Positions 8,688-17,644 of a DNA stretch of 64,000 bases are shown piece after piece. The stretch comes from an uncultured Clostridia bacterium. Lineage in GTDB: Bacteria; Bacillota; Clostridia; TANB77; CAG-465. The stretch covers positions 1-64,000 of the forward strand of contig CALWOC010000003.1 in assembly GCA_944383015.1 (NCBI GenBank), read 5' to 3'. The notes below the pieces were generated by a model. It had not been told where the DNA came from. It saw nothing but the letters and a program-made list of their open reading frames with translations, and did no database searches. The position numbers and the translations under genes are program-made. Numbering within the stretch: the stretch's first letter is position 1; each line of letters begins with the position of its first letter.

Positions 8688-8887
8688 TAAAACTTAAAAG
8701 ACTCCCTTCTTGATAATCTATATCTCTCTTCTCTACACATAACTATAATGTTTTAAATAAAAAAATATTTTATTCTATTTTTTCGTTTTTTAAGTAAACA
8801 TTTTTATACTTCTTATTGTCTTTGATATATATAATTTATAAAAAAATATTAATATGTACCTTTCCTACTATTTAATATAAATATCAC

Positions 8888-8916
8888 TTGACATTTATAT
8901 TATGTAATGTTATAAT
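8888..8916 (+). promoter_or_regulatory. Perfect sigma-A promoter of candidate ncRNA
   Basis: TTGACA (8888-8893), 17-base spacer, TATAAT (8911-8916). No open reading frame with a ribosome site follows; a strong terminator lies about 340 bases downstream. Confidence 0.85.
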
Positions 8917-8922
8917 ATACGA

Positions 8923-9258
8923 GTAATTTAACATTACTAGAGAGCATATTAATATAAAGCTTATTTTGTATATTATAACTAATAATATATTTTAAAATAC
9001 TAGATAATGGTATATTGTTTTCAACTTAAATCTTTGAGTTTATACAAATACTAGTTAGTATAAACAATCTAATATATATTGTATGTTTTGCCGACTTATT
9101 ATATATAGTAGAATCTGAAAGAAGATTTTTGTAATATACTATTATCTATATATATATATCTTTCTGGTAATGATAATTACCAAGACACATCCTATATCTC
9201 ATTAAAAGATTATAGGCTTATATTAAATAGAGTAGATTAACTTCTACTCTATTTTTTT
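8923..9258 (+). ncRNA. Candidate structured ncRNA, about 336 nt
   Basis: A free-standing transcription unit between a perfect promoter (8888-8916) and a strong terminator (stem AGAGTAGA 9229-9236 with TCTACTCT 9243-9250, then seven T). Inside are several hairpins: AGTAAT/ATTACT at the 5' end, GTTTATAC/GTATAAAC, TGGTAAT-GATA-ATTACCA, CCTAT/ATAGG. The two short frames present (15 and 11 codons) have no ribosome site. It does not show the conserved signatures of RNase P RNA, tmRNA, SRP RNA or a T-box that I could recognise. A TAAAGAGGC motif (reverse) directly follows the T-run. Function unknown. Confidence 0.65.
9229..9258 (+). terminator. Terminator of the 8.9-kb ncRNA
   Basis: Eight-base-pair stem AGAGTAGA/TCTACTCT with a six-base loop, followed by A and seven T. 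Confidence 0.9.
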
Positions 9259-9303
9259 GCCTCTTTAATGTAATCACATATATATTTAAGTATATTAAAC
9301 ATA

Positions 9304-9702
9304 TTATTTAGATTTTAAATCATTATATGACTTCTTTAAAAGTTCTTTTGCTATATCGTATGTAAGTATATTAAGAGCATCATCGTATTTAAACCAACCA
9401 ATGCTTGCTATTTCACATTCCTGCTTTTTTAAATCATTTGTCTTACTTCTTGCTAAGAAAAAAACTACAGTTTTATCTACATTCTCTTTTGGAGAATAAT
9501 TAATAGTATACCTATTTTCTTTATATATATCAATATCTATATTTGTTTCTTCCTTTACTTCTCTAATAGCTGTTTGATATTCATTCTCTCCTATTTCCAT
9601 ATGACCTTTAGGAAAATCCCAATGTCCTGCCGTATGCTTTACAACTAATACTTCATTATTATTATTATATATAATTGCTCCACATGATTTTTCTTTTTTC
9701 AT
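9304..9702 (-). CDS. Nudix hydrolase (Ap4A/MutT type)
   Basis: 132 residues. The Nudix box is complete: G-H-M-E-I-G-E followed by seven residues and REVKEET, in FPKGHMEIGENEYQTAIRE. The N terminus KSCGAIIYNN and the HWDFPKGH lead-in are typical of bis(5'-nucleosyl)-tetraphosphatases of the MutT family, which clear diadenosine polyphosphates or damaged nucleotides in the cytoplasm. TTGGAGG lies 7 bases before the ATG. It stands alone, converging on the ncRNA. The substrate cannot be told from sequence. Confidence 0.88.
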   Translation of the reverse strand: MKKEKSCGAIIYNNNNEVLVVKHTAGHWDFPKGHMEIGENEYQTAIREVKEETNIDIDIYKENRYTINYSPKENVDKTVVFFLARSKTNDLKKQECEIASIGWFKYDDALNILTYDIAKELLKKSYNDLKSK

Positions 9703-9803
9703 TTTTTATTCCTCCAATCTATTATATAGCTTACATAAACAAATGTTCTTGTACTGCATTTTTATTAATAACTTCTTTATTATATCAAAAGATAGAAAGA
9801 AAA

Positions 9804-9825
9804 TAAAGAGGCAAAAGCCTCTTTA
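9804..9825 (-). terminator. Terminator of dockerin gene, paired TAAAGAGGC motifs
   Basis: On the minus strand TTAAAGAGGC and GCCTCTTTA form the stem over a TTTT loop, followed by TTTTCTTTCT. The stop codon of the dockerin gene lies inside the stem. Third terminator using two motif copies. Confidence 0.88.
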
Positions 9826-11157
9826 ATATCCATACTTATATATATCAAGTATAAGAGCAGCGTCATTTGCATTTATTACTCCGTCTTCATTCATATCACC
9901 GATTTCTATATCTTTTTCTGTTACATTACCATATTTGTATAAATCTAGTGCAACTGCTGCATCATTTGCATTTACTGCTCCATTTTTATCTAAATCTCCT
10001 TTTAAGAATTCATAATCTTCTGAATAATTAATTAACTCAACATCTACTGTAGATATATCTGGAAAAACATGGAAATATTGTGGTGAAGAATTTACAATAC
10101 CATCTTCTACATTAACTATCTGTGCATGCCAATCTAATCTTACATTTAATTTATTTTCAACTTCAAAGGTATATTGCATAAAACCGTTACTATCTGTTTT
10201 TCCTTCATAAATTAAACTATTATTTTGATCATATATACCTACTAAAGCATTAGGAACAGGATTATTATTTTCATCTTTAACATTTATATTTATATAAAAA
10301 TTATCTGGAAAATAAATTAATCTATTAATAATAATTACATTTGTATTATCTTTTGTTACATTAAATAAACTATAAGTAAGTTCAGGATTACTTTTTTGTT
10401 GTATAAAATACTCTCCTATAGGTAAATTGTAAAAAGTAATTAGTTCATCAGGATAAGTATAAAATGTTTCTACAATCTCACCATTTTCATTTAATAAATT
10501 ATATGTTTCATTTAAGGCAAGTGATATTAAAAGTCTAAGAGTTTCTCCCTCTTCTTGTGTTTCAGTTGGTGAATTTACTTTACTAAAGCTTATATTTAAT
10601 ATATTATTTACGGATTCATATGACATATTATAACTTGTTCCTTGACTAAATATTAAACTATCTGAATAAGTAATATCTTTAGTAATTTCGTTATTATCAT
10701 TATCTGTTATTTTTGCAACAAGTCTATATGTTTTTCCTTCTTGTACCTTTAAATTATATAAATTAATATAATATAAATCACTTTGAGTCATAGTATATTC
10801 AGATTCTGGAATTACTTCAGCTATAGATATAATATTGTTTTCTTCATCTATTAATGAAACTTGAGGTAATTCATTTAAGTATTCTATATTTTTATCATCA
10901 ATTTTTTTATTTATTTTAACTGAGCCTACAAGAGATAAATCATCATTATTTACATTGCTTAATTCATCTAAATTTAAAGCCATAACACTATTTATTTGTA
11001 AATCTACAAGAGTAGCAGTATATTCCTTATATTGCTCATCATCTTTTCCTGCTTCACCAGGATTAAATTCAACCGCACAAATACTCCCAATATTTAGTAA
11101 CATAATAGAGAGTAATGCTAAACAAAATACTTTTTTAAATTTTTCTTTAGTTCTCAT
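9823..11157 (-). CDS. Secreted dockerin protein with Cna-B/SpaA-like domains
   Basis: 444 residues. Signal peptide about 1-28. The middle contains a Cna-B/SpaA-like fold around residues 205-280 (ending FYNLPIGEYFIQQ) and a second Ig-like domain around 285-370 (NVKDENNNPVPNALVGIY, then TDSNGFMQY) of the Big_1/carboxypeptidase-regulatory kind. The dockerin occupies 387-444, with loops DLDKNG and DMNEDG. GGAGG is 13 bases from the ATG, rather far. Such domains are found in surface stalks and adhesins; a structural role in the dockerin complex is inferred. Confidence 0.85.
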   Translation of the reverse strand: MRTKEKFKKVFCLALLSIMLLNIGSICAVEFNPGEAGKDDEQYKEYTATLVDLQINSVMALNLDELSNVNNDDLSLVGSVKINKKIDDKNIEYLNELPQVSLIDEENNIISIAEVIPESEYTMTQSDLYYINLYNLKVQEGKTYRLVAKITDNDNNEITKDITYSDSLIFSQGTSYNMSYESVNNILNISFSKVNSPTETQEEGETLRLLISLALNETYNLLNENGEIVETFYTYPDELITFYNLPIGEYFIQQKSNPELTYSLFNVTKDNTNVIIINRLIYFPDNFYININVKDENNNPVPNALVGIYDQNNSLIYEGKTDSNGFMQYTFEVENKLNVRLDWHAQIVNVEDGIVNSSPQYFHVFPDISTVDVELINYSEDYEFLKGDLDKNGAVNANDAAVALDLYKYGNVTEKDIEIGDMNEDGVINANDAALILDIYKYGY

Positions 11158-11234
11158 ATTTTAAATAAAACCTCCTATACAATATAATTAAATGTTACCA
11201 TTAAATAACAAAATATACAATATAATAATAAAAA

Positions 11235-11259
11235 ACAGACCTATTTTATTCAGGTCTGT
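11235..11259 (-). terminator. Terminator after the nuclease-like gene
   Basis: ACAGACCT and AGGTCTGT (11235-11242 and 11252-11259) form an 8-bp stem; on the minus strand TTTTTTATT follows. Confidence 0.85.
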
Positions 11260-11275
11260 TGTAAACAAAATAGAT

Positions 11276-11340
11276 GCCTCTACATTGCTATAGAGGCGAT
11301 CATAAGAGGTTGATATATGAAAACTAAGGTTTTTCCCTAG
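11276..11340 (-). other. Structured 3' region between stop codon and terminator
   Basis: Two further hairpins precede the terminator on the minus strand: CTAGGG/CCTTAG (11324-11340, G-T pairing only works on this strand) and GCCTCTA/TAGAGGC (11276-11297). No start codon with a ribosome site is seen. It could be a 3'-UTR-derived RNA. Confidence 0.4.
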
Positions 11341-11354
11341 CTCGGCATGCTTAT

Positions 11355-11972
11355 TTATTCTCCCCAAACTCCTGCTAAAGTTTGTTTAGCATAAGCTTGA
11401 GATTCTGCTAATTTATTATATTCTAATGCTTTTTTACTTATATTTGAATCTAGTATGATTTTACCTTCTTTAAGTAATTTAGCATTATATAGAGTAGTTT
11501 TATTTGAGTAAATATATACCATTGCATATCCATTTGATACTTTAGTTTCATCAAAAGATATATCAATATATTTACCAGCTAAATCTTGATCTATTGAATA
11601 TATGGTGTCAGGCATTTCTTTTGAAAAGTCTGTACCAATCATTTTAGCATTTATTCTTTTATCTCCAGAAATTAAAACTAAAACTCCCTCATCATCAATT
11701 GTAGCAACTTTAACAGTTACTTTTTGTCCTGCCTTTAAAGCTTTTAGATCTTCTGGTAGAATTGTTTCATCTTCTGTTACGTTTACTTCAGTATTAGTTT
11801 GTTCATTATTATTTTCTACTGATCCACTAACAACTGTTGAGTTTTGAGTATTGTTGTTAATTTTGAAGTATAAGAATAAACCAGAAGCAATTATAATTAA
11901 GCATACAATACCAACTATTACTTGTGTAGTATATTGTCTTAAATAAAAGCCTAATTTATTACTATAATACAT
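11355..11972 (-). CDS. Membrane-anchored staphylococcal-nuclease-like protein
   Basis: 205 residues. A single membrane segment (about 19-37) with a short cytoplasmic N terminus, a Ser/Asn/Thr/Glu linker, then an OB-fold region (about 75-205). The C terminus LYNAKLLKEGKIILDSN...LAESQAYAKQTLAGVWGE matches the end of thermonuclease (SNase) domains. The catalytic Arg/Glu residues of active SNases are not evident, so it may be a non-catalytic domain. Promoter at 12019-12047; GGAGG precedes the ATG. A 10-bp inverted repeat spans promoter and ribosome site. Confidence 0.7.
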   Translation of the reverse strand: MYYSNKLGFYLRQYTTQVIVGIVCLIIIASGLFLYFKINNNTQNSTVVSGSVENNNEQTNTEVNVTEDETILPEDLKALKAGQKVTVKVATIDDEGVLVLISGDKRINAKMIGTDFSKEMPDTIYSIDQDLAGKYIDISFDETKVSNGYAMVYIYSNKTTLYNAKLLKEGKIILDSNISKKALEYNKLAESQAYAKQTLAGVWGE

Positions 11973-11988
11973 TCAAACAACAACCTCC

Positions 11989-12047
11989 TTTACATAACAT
12001 AGATTACTCTACACTTTTATTATAGCACTTCTGTTATGTAAAGTCAA
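11989..12047 (-). promoter_or_regulatory. Promoter with inverted repeat reaching the ribosome site
   Basis: On the minus strand: TTGACT (12042-12047), 17-base spacer, TATAAT (12019-12024) with an extended -10 TGC. TTTACATAAC within the spacer and GTTATGTAAA next to the GGAGG (11989-11998 and 12033-12042) are a perfect 10-bp inverted repeat, suggesting an operator pair. Confidence 0.75.
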
Positions 12048-12083
12048 TACTTTATTTCAATTTTATTACAAATTTATGTATTT

Positions 12084-12809
12084 TTACATATCTGCATTGT
12101 GCCAAACATTTTGAACATCGTCATTTTCTTCCATTCTATCTAAGAAGTTTTGCATTTTTTCCTCTTCTTCTTCTGTAAGTTCTTTTTTCATGTTTGCAAT
12201 TTGTCTAACATCAGATTCAACAATTTTTGCACCAGTTTTTTCAACTGCTTCTAAAACTTCTGAGAATGTATCAGGTGAAGTAAATATTTCTATATATTCT
12301 TCATCTGGAACAAAATCATCTGCTCCTGCATCTAAAACTGTCATCATTAAATCATCTTCATCAATGCTTTCATCTTTTTCAATTAAAATATATCCTTTTT
12401 TTTCAAACATATATCCAACTGAACCATTAACTCCTAATGATCCACCTGATTTAGAGAATATATGTCTTACATCAGCTGCAGTTCTGTTTTTATTGTCTGT
12501 TGTTGCTTCAACAATTACTGCAACTCCACAAGGTCCAAATCCTTCATATGTAATTTCTTCATAATTATCTGCATTGGCATCTCCTGCTGCTTTTTGAATA
12601 CATCTATTTATATTATCATTAGGCATATTATTTGCCTTACATTTTGCAATTACATCCCTTAGTTTACGATTGACATTCGGGTCTGGGCTCCCTCCCATCT
12701 TAACTGCTACAGTAAGTTCTTTTCCAAGTTTAGAAAATATACCTGCTCTTTTAGTATCTGTGGCTTCTTTTTTTCTTTTAATATTAGCCCATTTGCTATG
12801 TCCGCTCAT
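12084..12809 (-). CDS. yebC: YebC/PmpR-family translation factor or regulator
   Basis: 241 residues, full family length. The opening MSGHSKWANIKRKKEATD is the invariant YebC/TACO1 N terminus; NRTAADVRHIFSKSGGSLG is the middle signature. Family members are described as transcriptional regulators and, more recently, as ribosome-associated factors for proline-rich stretches. Promoter TAGACA (12910-12915)/TATAAT (12887-12892), 17-base spacer. Monocistronic. Confidence 0.95.
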   Translation of the reverse strand: MSGHSKWANIKRKKEATDTKRAGIFSKLGKELTVAVKMGGSPDPNVNRKLRDVIAKCKANNMPNDNINRCIQKAAGDANADNYEEITYEGFGPCGVAVIVEATTDNKNRTAADVRHIFSKSGGSLGVNGSVGYMFEKKGYILIEKDESIDEDDLMMTVLDAGADDFVPDEEYIEIFTSPDTFSEVLEAVEKTGAKIVESDVRQIANMKKELTEEEEEKMQNFLDRMEENDDVQNVWHNADM

Positions 12810-12968
12810 AACTTTATCCCTCCATCTTTCATAAAATTTTTATTAATTAATAATAGTAACGTTTTAGGTTACTATAATGCTTTTAAATTATATCACTAAC
12901 TTTATGTTTTGTCTAGTTTTTAATACTATAAAACCAAAACATAAGAAAAATTGCTAAAAAATTATAAA

Positions 12969-12999
12969 AAAAGAGAAATGTTATTTATACATTTCTCTT
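12969..12999 (-). terminator. Terminator after lytic transglycosylase gene
   Basis: AAAGAGAAATGT and ACATTTCTCTTT form a 12-bp stem, with a T-run on the minus strand. Confidence 0.85.
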
Positions 13000-13013
13000 T
13001 ATATTATATATAG

Positions 13014-13574
13014 CTATAATGAAGGATAAATTTTTTTATATACTTCATAATTACTAATAACTTTTTTTAAATAATTTGTAGTTTCTTTAAAAGGGAGATT
13101 AATATCTGTTGTATCGAGTGTACTGCTTATAATACCAGCTTCAATCCACTTATTTACATTACCAATTCCAGCATTATATGCACATATTGCAAGATAATAA
13201 TTTCCATTATACCTTGATATTAAAGAGGCAAGATAATTACATCCTATTTCTATATTTACATCTACATCATATATAGTCGTATCATTTATTTCATCTGTTG
13301 ACTGAGTAGATTCATTTACTTCTTTTGCAGTAGCTTCAGTAATTTGCATTAGTCCTTTTGCCTCTTTATTTGAAGTTGCATATTTATCAAAACCGCTCTC
13401 TGCATTAATTACTGCTAGTGCTAAGTATGGGTCTAAGTTATTACTAATGCTATGTGCAACTATTTGTTCCTTATATTTCAAAGGATAAACGGATGTTCTA
13501 AGTATTAATATTGATACTACAATTACTGATATAAACAATATTAGTATAAGACTTTTAAATAAACTCTTTTTCAT
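13014..13574 (-). CDS. Lytic transglycosylase (SLT family)
   Basis: 186 residues from ATG 13574, chosen because GAGGGGG lies upstream. One N-terminal membrane segment (about 7-27) acts as signal anchor. The SLT fold shows the catalytic Glu in INAESGFD, then SNKEAKGLMQIT and LAICAYNAGIGNV. It cleaves the peptidoglycan glycan strand outside the membrane to give 1,6-anhydromuropeptides. The gene follows polA by 23 bases and is probably co-transcribed with hemW and polA. Two TAAAGAGGC motifs are embedded in its coding sequence in two different frames. Confidence 0.92.
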   Translation of the reverse strand: MKKSLFKSLILILFISVIVVSILILRTSVYPLKYKEQIVAHSISNNLDPYLALAVINAESGFDKYATSNKEAKGLMQITEATAKEVNESTQSTDEINDTTIYDVDVNIEIGCNYLASLISRYNGNYYLAICAYNAGIGNVNKWIEAGIISSTLDTTDINLPFKETTNYLKKVISNYEVYKKIYPSL

Positions 13575-13597
13575 TAATCCCCCTCTTTTCAGCATTG

Positions 13598-16372
13598 TTA
13601 TTTTGCATCAAACCAACTATCACCAACATTTAAGTCTATATCTAAAGGTATATCTAATTTTATTACATTCTCCATTGCTTCTTTCATAATACTTTTTACT
13701 ATATCAATTTCATCATCAAATGTCTCAACAATTAGCTCGTCATGAACTTGCATTACAAGTCTAGATTTTAGATTATTCTCTTTTAATGCTTTATATAAGT
13801 TATTCATAGCAATCTTTATTATATCTGCCGCACTTCCTTGAATAGGAGTATTCATTGCTATACGTTCACCAAATTGAATTATATTTTTATTTTTATTTTT
13901 TAGCTCTGGAATATATCTTCTTCTTCCAAAAATAGTTGATACATATCCTTTTTCTTTTGCTTCTTCAACTATATTTTTCATAAATTCACGAATTCCATGA
14001 TACTTATTAAGATATGTATTTATATACTCTTTTGCCTCTTTCCAAGAAACGCCAATATTTTTTGCAAGGCCAAATTCACTTATCCCATATACAATACCAA
14101 AGTTTACAGCTTTTGCTTTTGAACGCATTTGCTTTGTCACCTCATCAAGAGGTACGTCAAATACTTGAGAAGCAGTTACTTTATGAACATCAATTCCATT
14201 ATTAAAAGCATATTGCATTGTATCATCTTTAGATATATGAGATAATACTCTAAGTTCAATTTGACTATAGTCTGCATCAACAATTTTTTTACCTTTAGGA
14301 GCAGTAAAGAAAGTTCTAATTCTACTTCCAAGTTCAAGTCTAATTGGTATGTTTTGGAGATTTGGCTCTATGCTACTTAATCTTCCAGTAGATGTAACTG
14401 TCTGCGTAAAAGTAGTATGTATTCTTGAATCTTCTTTTATAGTTGTTTTAAGTCCATCAACATAAGTTGATTTTAGCTTCATTGTCTGTCTATATTCAAT
14501 TAGAAGCGGAATTATATCATGATACTCTTCTAAAGATTCTAAAACTTCTTTATTTGTAGAGTATCCTGTTTTAGTTTTTTTCTTTCCTGGTAAATTCAGC
14601 TTTTCAAATAAAATAACACCTAATTGTTGAGGTGAATTTATATTAAATTCCTCGCCTGCTAATTTATATATGTCATTTTCAAGTTCTAAGATTCTTTTTG
14701 AAATTTGTTTACCAAATTCCTCTAACTTATCTTTATCTACATACATTCCAACAGTTTCCATATTTGCAAGTGTCTCAGATAATGGAATCTCTATCTTATA
14801 CATTAAATCATACATTCCATCTTTTTTTAACTTTTCATCCATTATTTCTTTTGAATTAAATATACACTTTGTACAAATAGCAATTTCTTTTGATAAACTT
14901 ACATCTATTTTTTGAGTATTACTTTCTTCTTCAAATAAAGAAAGTTGTACTTGCTGATTATTATTTTCTTTAATATTTAGTATAATACCAAATAATTCGC
15001 TTAAAATTGTAGCAAATTTATGATTTCTTGTAGAGTCTAATAAATAACATGCTATAAGTAGATCATAGCTAAAACCTGAAATTTGATCACATATATTTGT
15101 AAATAAAAATCTCATATCTTGTTTTATATTAAATCCTAATTTATTACATTTTGAAGTTGCAAAATTCTTAAAGAAATCATATATAGTATTTTTATCTATA
15201 ATATTGTTTAAAATATCAAAAGTATCAAGATTTATAATATAACATTTATCTAGTACATGACTATAGATACTAAAAAAAGATTTATCATTAATATCTAAAT
15301 TACTAATAAATGCTTGATTTTCATAATTTATATTTAATATATATGATATAGAATCATCATTTAATACATTATATATTTCTTCTTTATATTGTAAAAAATT
15401 ATTTTTAGACACAATTACTATGTTATTTGGGTCAATTTTTATATTTATTTCTTTTTGTATTTCATTTTCTACTTCTACTTTTACATCATCAAAATTATAT
15501 TTTGACATAAATTTATTAAATGATAATCTTTTAAAAAGGCTATATAATTGCTCTTTATTTACTTCTTTTACTCTATTTTCTTCATAATCTAAAGTAAGTG
15601 GTACGTCTTTTTTTATTGTGGCAAGAGTATAGCTAAGTTTTGCCATTTCTTCGTCATTTTTTAATTTTTCTATTATTTTAGCACTTGCATCTAAATTATC
15701 TATATTTTTGTATATATTATCTAAAGTTGTATATTTCCATATAAGATTATATGCTGTTTTTTCACCAATTCCTTTTACTCCTGGAATATTATCTGATGAA
15801 TCTCCCATAAGAGATTTTATATCAATTATCTGATAAGGTTCAATATTTTTTTCTTGTTTTAAAAGCTCAGGTGTATATACAGTATAATCTGTTTTACCCA
15901 TTTTAGTAGAAGGAAATATTATGCTAGTTTTATGTGATATTAATTGATAAGAATCTCTATCTCCAGTTAATATATATGTAAATATTTCTTTTTCTTGATT
16001 TTTTTCATTTAAAGAGGCAATTGTACCTAAAATATCGTCTGCTTCATATCCTTCTTTTTCATATATTTTTATATTCATTGCACGAAGTACATCTTTTATT
16101 ATAGGAACTTGCTCTTTAAGCTCATCTGGCATTCCTTTTCTTGTTCCTTTATAATCGTCATACATTTTATGTCTAAAAGTAGGAGCCTTAAGATCAAAAG
16201 CAACAGCAATATAATCTGGATTAAATTTTTCTATTATCATATAATATATATTTAAAAATCCAAATATTGCATTTGTATGTATACCATCTGCACTTGTCAT
16301 TCTCGCTCCAGCAAGTCCATAAAAAGCTCTGTTTAAAATACTATTTCCATCAATTACTAAAAATTTTTCCAT
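13598..16372 (-). CDS. polA: DNA polymerase I
   Basis: 924 residues. N-terminal 5'-3' exonuclease domain (about 1-290: FLVIDGNSILNRAFYG, YEADDILGT, GDRDSYQL). The middle domain (about 310-540) is poorly conserved and seems to lack 3'-5' proofreading residues, as in Bacillus PolA. The polymerase domain carries motif A (DYSQIELRVLSHIS), motif B (RSKAKAVNFGIVYG) and motif C (MQVHDELIVE). It fills gaps and removes RNA primers in replication and repair. Lies 18 bases after hemW. Confidence 0.97.
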   Translation of the reverse strand: MEKFLVIDGNSILNRAFYGLAGARMTSADGIHTNAIFGFLNIYYMIIEKFNPDYIAVAFDLKAPTFRHKMYDDYKGTRKGMPDELKEQVPIIKDVLRAMNIKIYEKEGYEADDILGTIASLNEKNQEKEIFTYILTGDRDSYQLISHKTSIIFPSTKMGKTDYTVYTPELLKQEKNIEPYQIIDIKSLMGDSSDNIPGVKGIGEKTAYNLIWKYTTLDNIYKNIDNLDASAKIIEKLKNDEEMAKLSYTLATIKKDVPLTLDYEENRVKEVNKEQLYSLFKRLSFNKFMSKYNFDDVKVEVENEIQKEINIKIDPNNIVIVSKNNFLQYKEEIYNVLNDDSISYILNINYENQAFISNLDINDKSFFSIYSHVLDKCYIINLDTFDILNNIIDKNTIYDFFKNFATSKCNKLGFNIKQDMRFLFTNICDQISGFSYDLLIACYLLDSTRNHKFATILSELFGIILNIKENNNQQVQLSLFEEESNTQKIDVSLSKEIAICTKCIFNSKEIMDEKLKKDGMYDLMYKIEIPLSETLANMETVGMYVDKDKLEEFGKQISKRILELENDIYKLAGEEFNINSPQQLGVILFEKLNLPGKKKTKTGYSTNKEVLESLEEYHDIIPLLIEYRQTMKLKSTYVDGLKTTIKEDSRIHTTFTQTVTSTGRLSSIEPNLQNIPIRLELGSRIRTFFTAPKGKKIVDADYSQIELRVLSHISKDDTMQYAFNNGIDVHKVTASQVFDVPLDEVTKQMRSKAKAVNFGIVYGISEFGLAKNIGVSWKEAKEYINTYLNKYHGIREFMKNIVEEAKEKGYVSTIFGRRRYIPELKNKNKNIIQFGERIAMNTPIQGSAADIIKIAMNNLYKALKENNLKSRLVMQVHDELIVETFDDEIDIVKSIMKEAMENVIKLDIPLDIDLNVGDSWFDAK

Positions 16373-16390
16373 TTTTTCTCCTTCACTTAG

Positions 16391-17536
16391 TTATATAAAT
16401 TTTTCCCATACTAAATTTGCAACTTCAAGGCCTCGTTGAGTTAATTTTATATATTCTTTTTTTTCTTCTAAAAGCCCCATCTTTTTTAATTCGTTTATTT
16501 CCTCTTTAAAAATATCATATACATCTTTTTGATATTTTCTTTTAAATTTGTTTTTATTTAAACCTTCTATTTTTCTTAGACTTAGCATTATATATTCTTT
16601 CATTAAAGACAACAAGTCTAACTCTTCATATTCGTCATAAAGTGTCTTATTATTACTAATTCTTTTTATATATTCTTTTATATCTTTTATATTTGTATAT
16701 CTTTTTCCACCAAAAAAACTTGCTGCACTACTACCAAATCCTAAGTATTGTTCTTGATTCCAGTATTTTAAATTATGCTTTGATTCATATCCTTTTATTG
16801 CATAATTTGATATTTCATATCTATTAAATTCATTTAAAGACAATGTATCTTTTAAATACTTATACATTTCATATTCTGTGTCTTCATCTACAATAGATAC
16901 ATATCCTTCATTTAATAAGAAAGCAAGTTTAGTATTTTCATGTATTTCTAAATTATATATAGATATATGTTTTATATTATTATCTTTTAAAGATATAGCA
17001 TAATCTACTGTATCTTTAAACTCTTCTAGAGTTAAATTTGGTAGTGGATATATTAGATCTAACGATATATTATCAAAAGATAAATCATTTGCAATTTTTA
17101 ATGCATTTTCAAAATCTTCTATTTTATGTGCTCTTCCAATTGTTTTTAATATATTATTGTGTGTAGATTGTAAACCTATACTTAATCTATTTACACCAGC
17201 ATTCTTATATATTTTCATTTTTTCCTTTGTAACACTATTTGGATTTAGCTCTATTGTTACTTCATCTAAATATTCCTTTGATGTAAATAGCATTAAAGTA
17301 TCAAGTATTTGTTTAATATATTTTGCATCTATATATGATGGTGTTCCTCCACCAATATATATACTAGTTATTGTATATTGACTTAATATCTCTGAATTTT
17401 TTAATATTTCATTACAAACTGCGTTTATATAAGGTTCAATTAATTGTTCCATATCTGAATATGATGCAAAATCACAATAATAACATTTGCTTAAACAAAA
17501 TGGTATATGTACATATATTCCTATTTCATTGTTCAT
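16391..17536 (-). CDS. hemW: HemW-like radical SAM protein
   Basis: 381 residues. The radical SAM cluster motif CLSKCYYCDF (CxxxCxxC) is near residue 14, followed by IYIGGGTPSYID and NRLSIGLQS, the pattern of HemW (formerly called an oxygen-independent coproporphyrinogen oxidase-like protein). HemW is a heme chaperone in some bacteria. A C-terminal HemN-like domain is present. In Firmicutes it is often next to lepA/hrcA; here it precedes polA. Confidence 0.93.
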   Translation of the reverse strand: MNNEIGIYVHIPFCLSKCYYCDFASYSDMEQLIEPYINAVCNEILKNSEILSQYTITSIYIGGGTPSYIDAKYIKQILDTLMLFTSKEYLDEVTIELNPNSVTKEKMKIYKNAGVNRLSIGLQSTHNNILKTIGRAHKIEDFENALKIANDLSFDNISLDLIYPLPNLTLEEFKDTVDYAISLKDNNIKHISIYNLEIHENTKLAFLLNEGYVSIVDEDTEYEMYKYLKDTLSLNEFNRYEISNYAIKGYESKHNLKYWNQEQYLGFGSSAASFFGGKRYTNIKDIKEYIKRISNNKTLYDEYEELDLLSLMKEYIMLSLRKIEGLNKNKFKRKYQKDVYDIFKEEINELKKMGLLEEKKEYIKLTQRGLEVANLVWEKFI

Positions 17537-17608
17537 GTTTTTCTCCTCTAAGTCATTTTTTATTCTATCATAAAGATTTTTTCATTTCAAGAAAAGCACA
17601 ACAAAAAA

Positions 17609-17633
17609 AGAAGTAATATATATTACTTCTTGA
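17609..17633 (-). terminator. Terminator after whiA
   Basis: AAGAAGTAATAT/ATATTACTTCTT is a near-perfect palindrome 12 bases beyond the whiA stop, with T-rich sequence on the minus strand. Confidence 0.8.
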
Positions 17634-17644
17634 AAGATAATTAT

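Larger units (their letters stand above)
8345..8887. other. Non-coding AT-rich stretch upstream of xer
   Basis: No credible gene is seen. The only long frame (minus strand, 8319-8594, TTG start, no ribosome site) is low-complexity Y/L/F-rich translation of AT-rich DNA. The stretch holds a pair of exact 17-bp direct repeats (8414-8430, 8671-8687). Confidence 0.6.

Noticed and set aside
8923-9258. RNase P RNA or tmRNA identity for the 8.9-kb transcript
   Set aside because: No conserved RNase P core sequences, no tRNA-like ends and no tag reading frame could be found.
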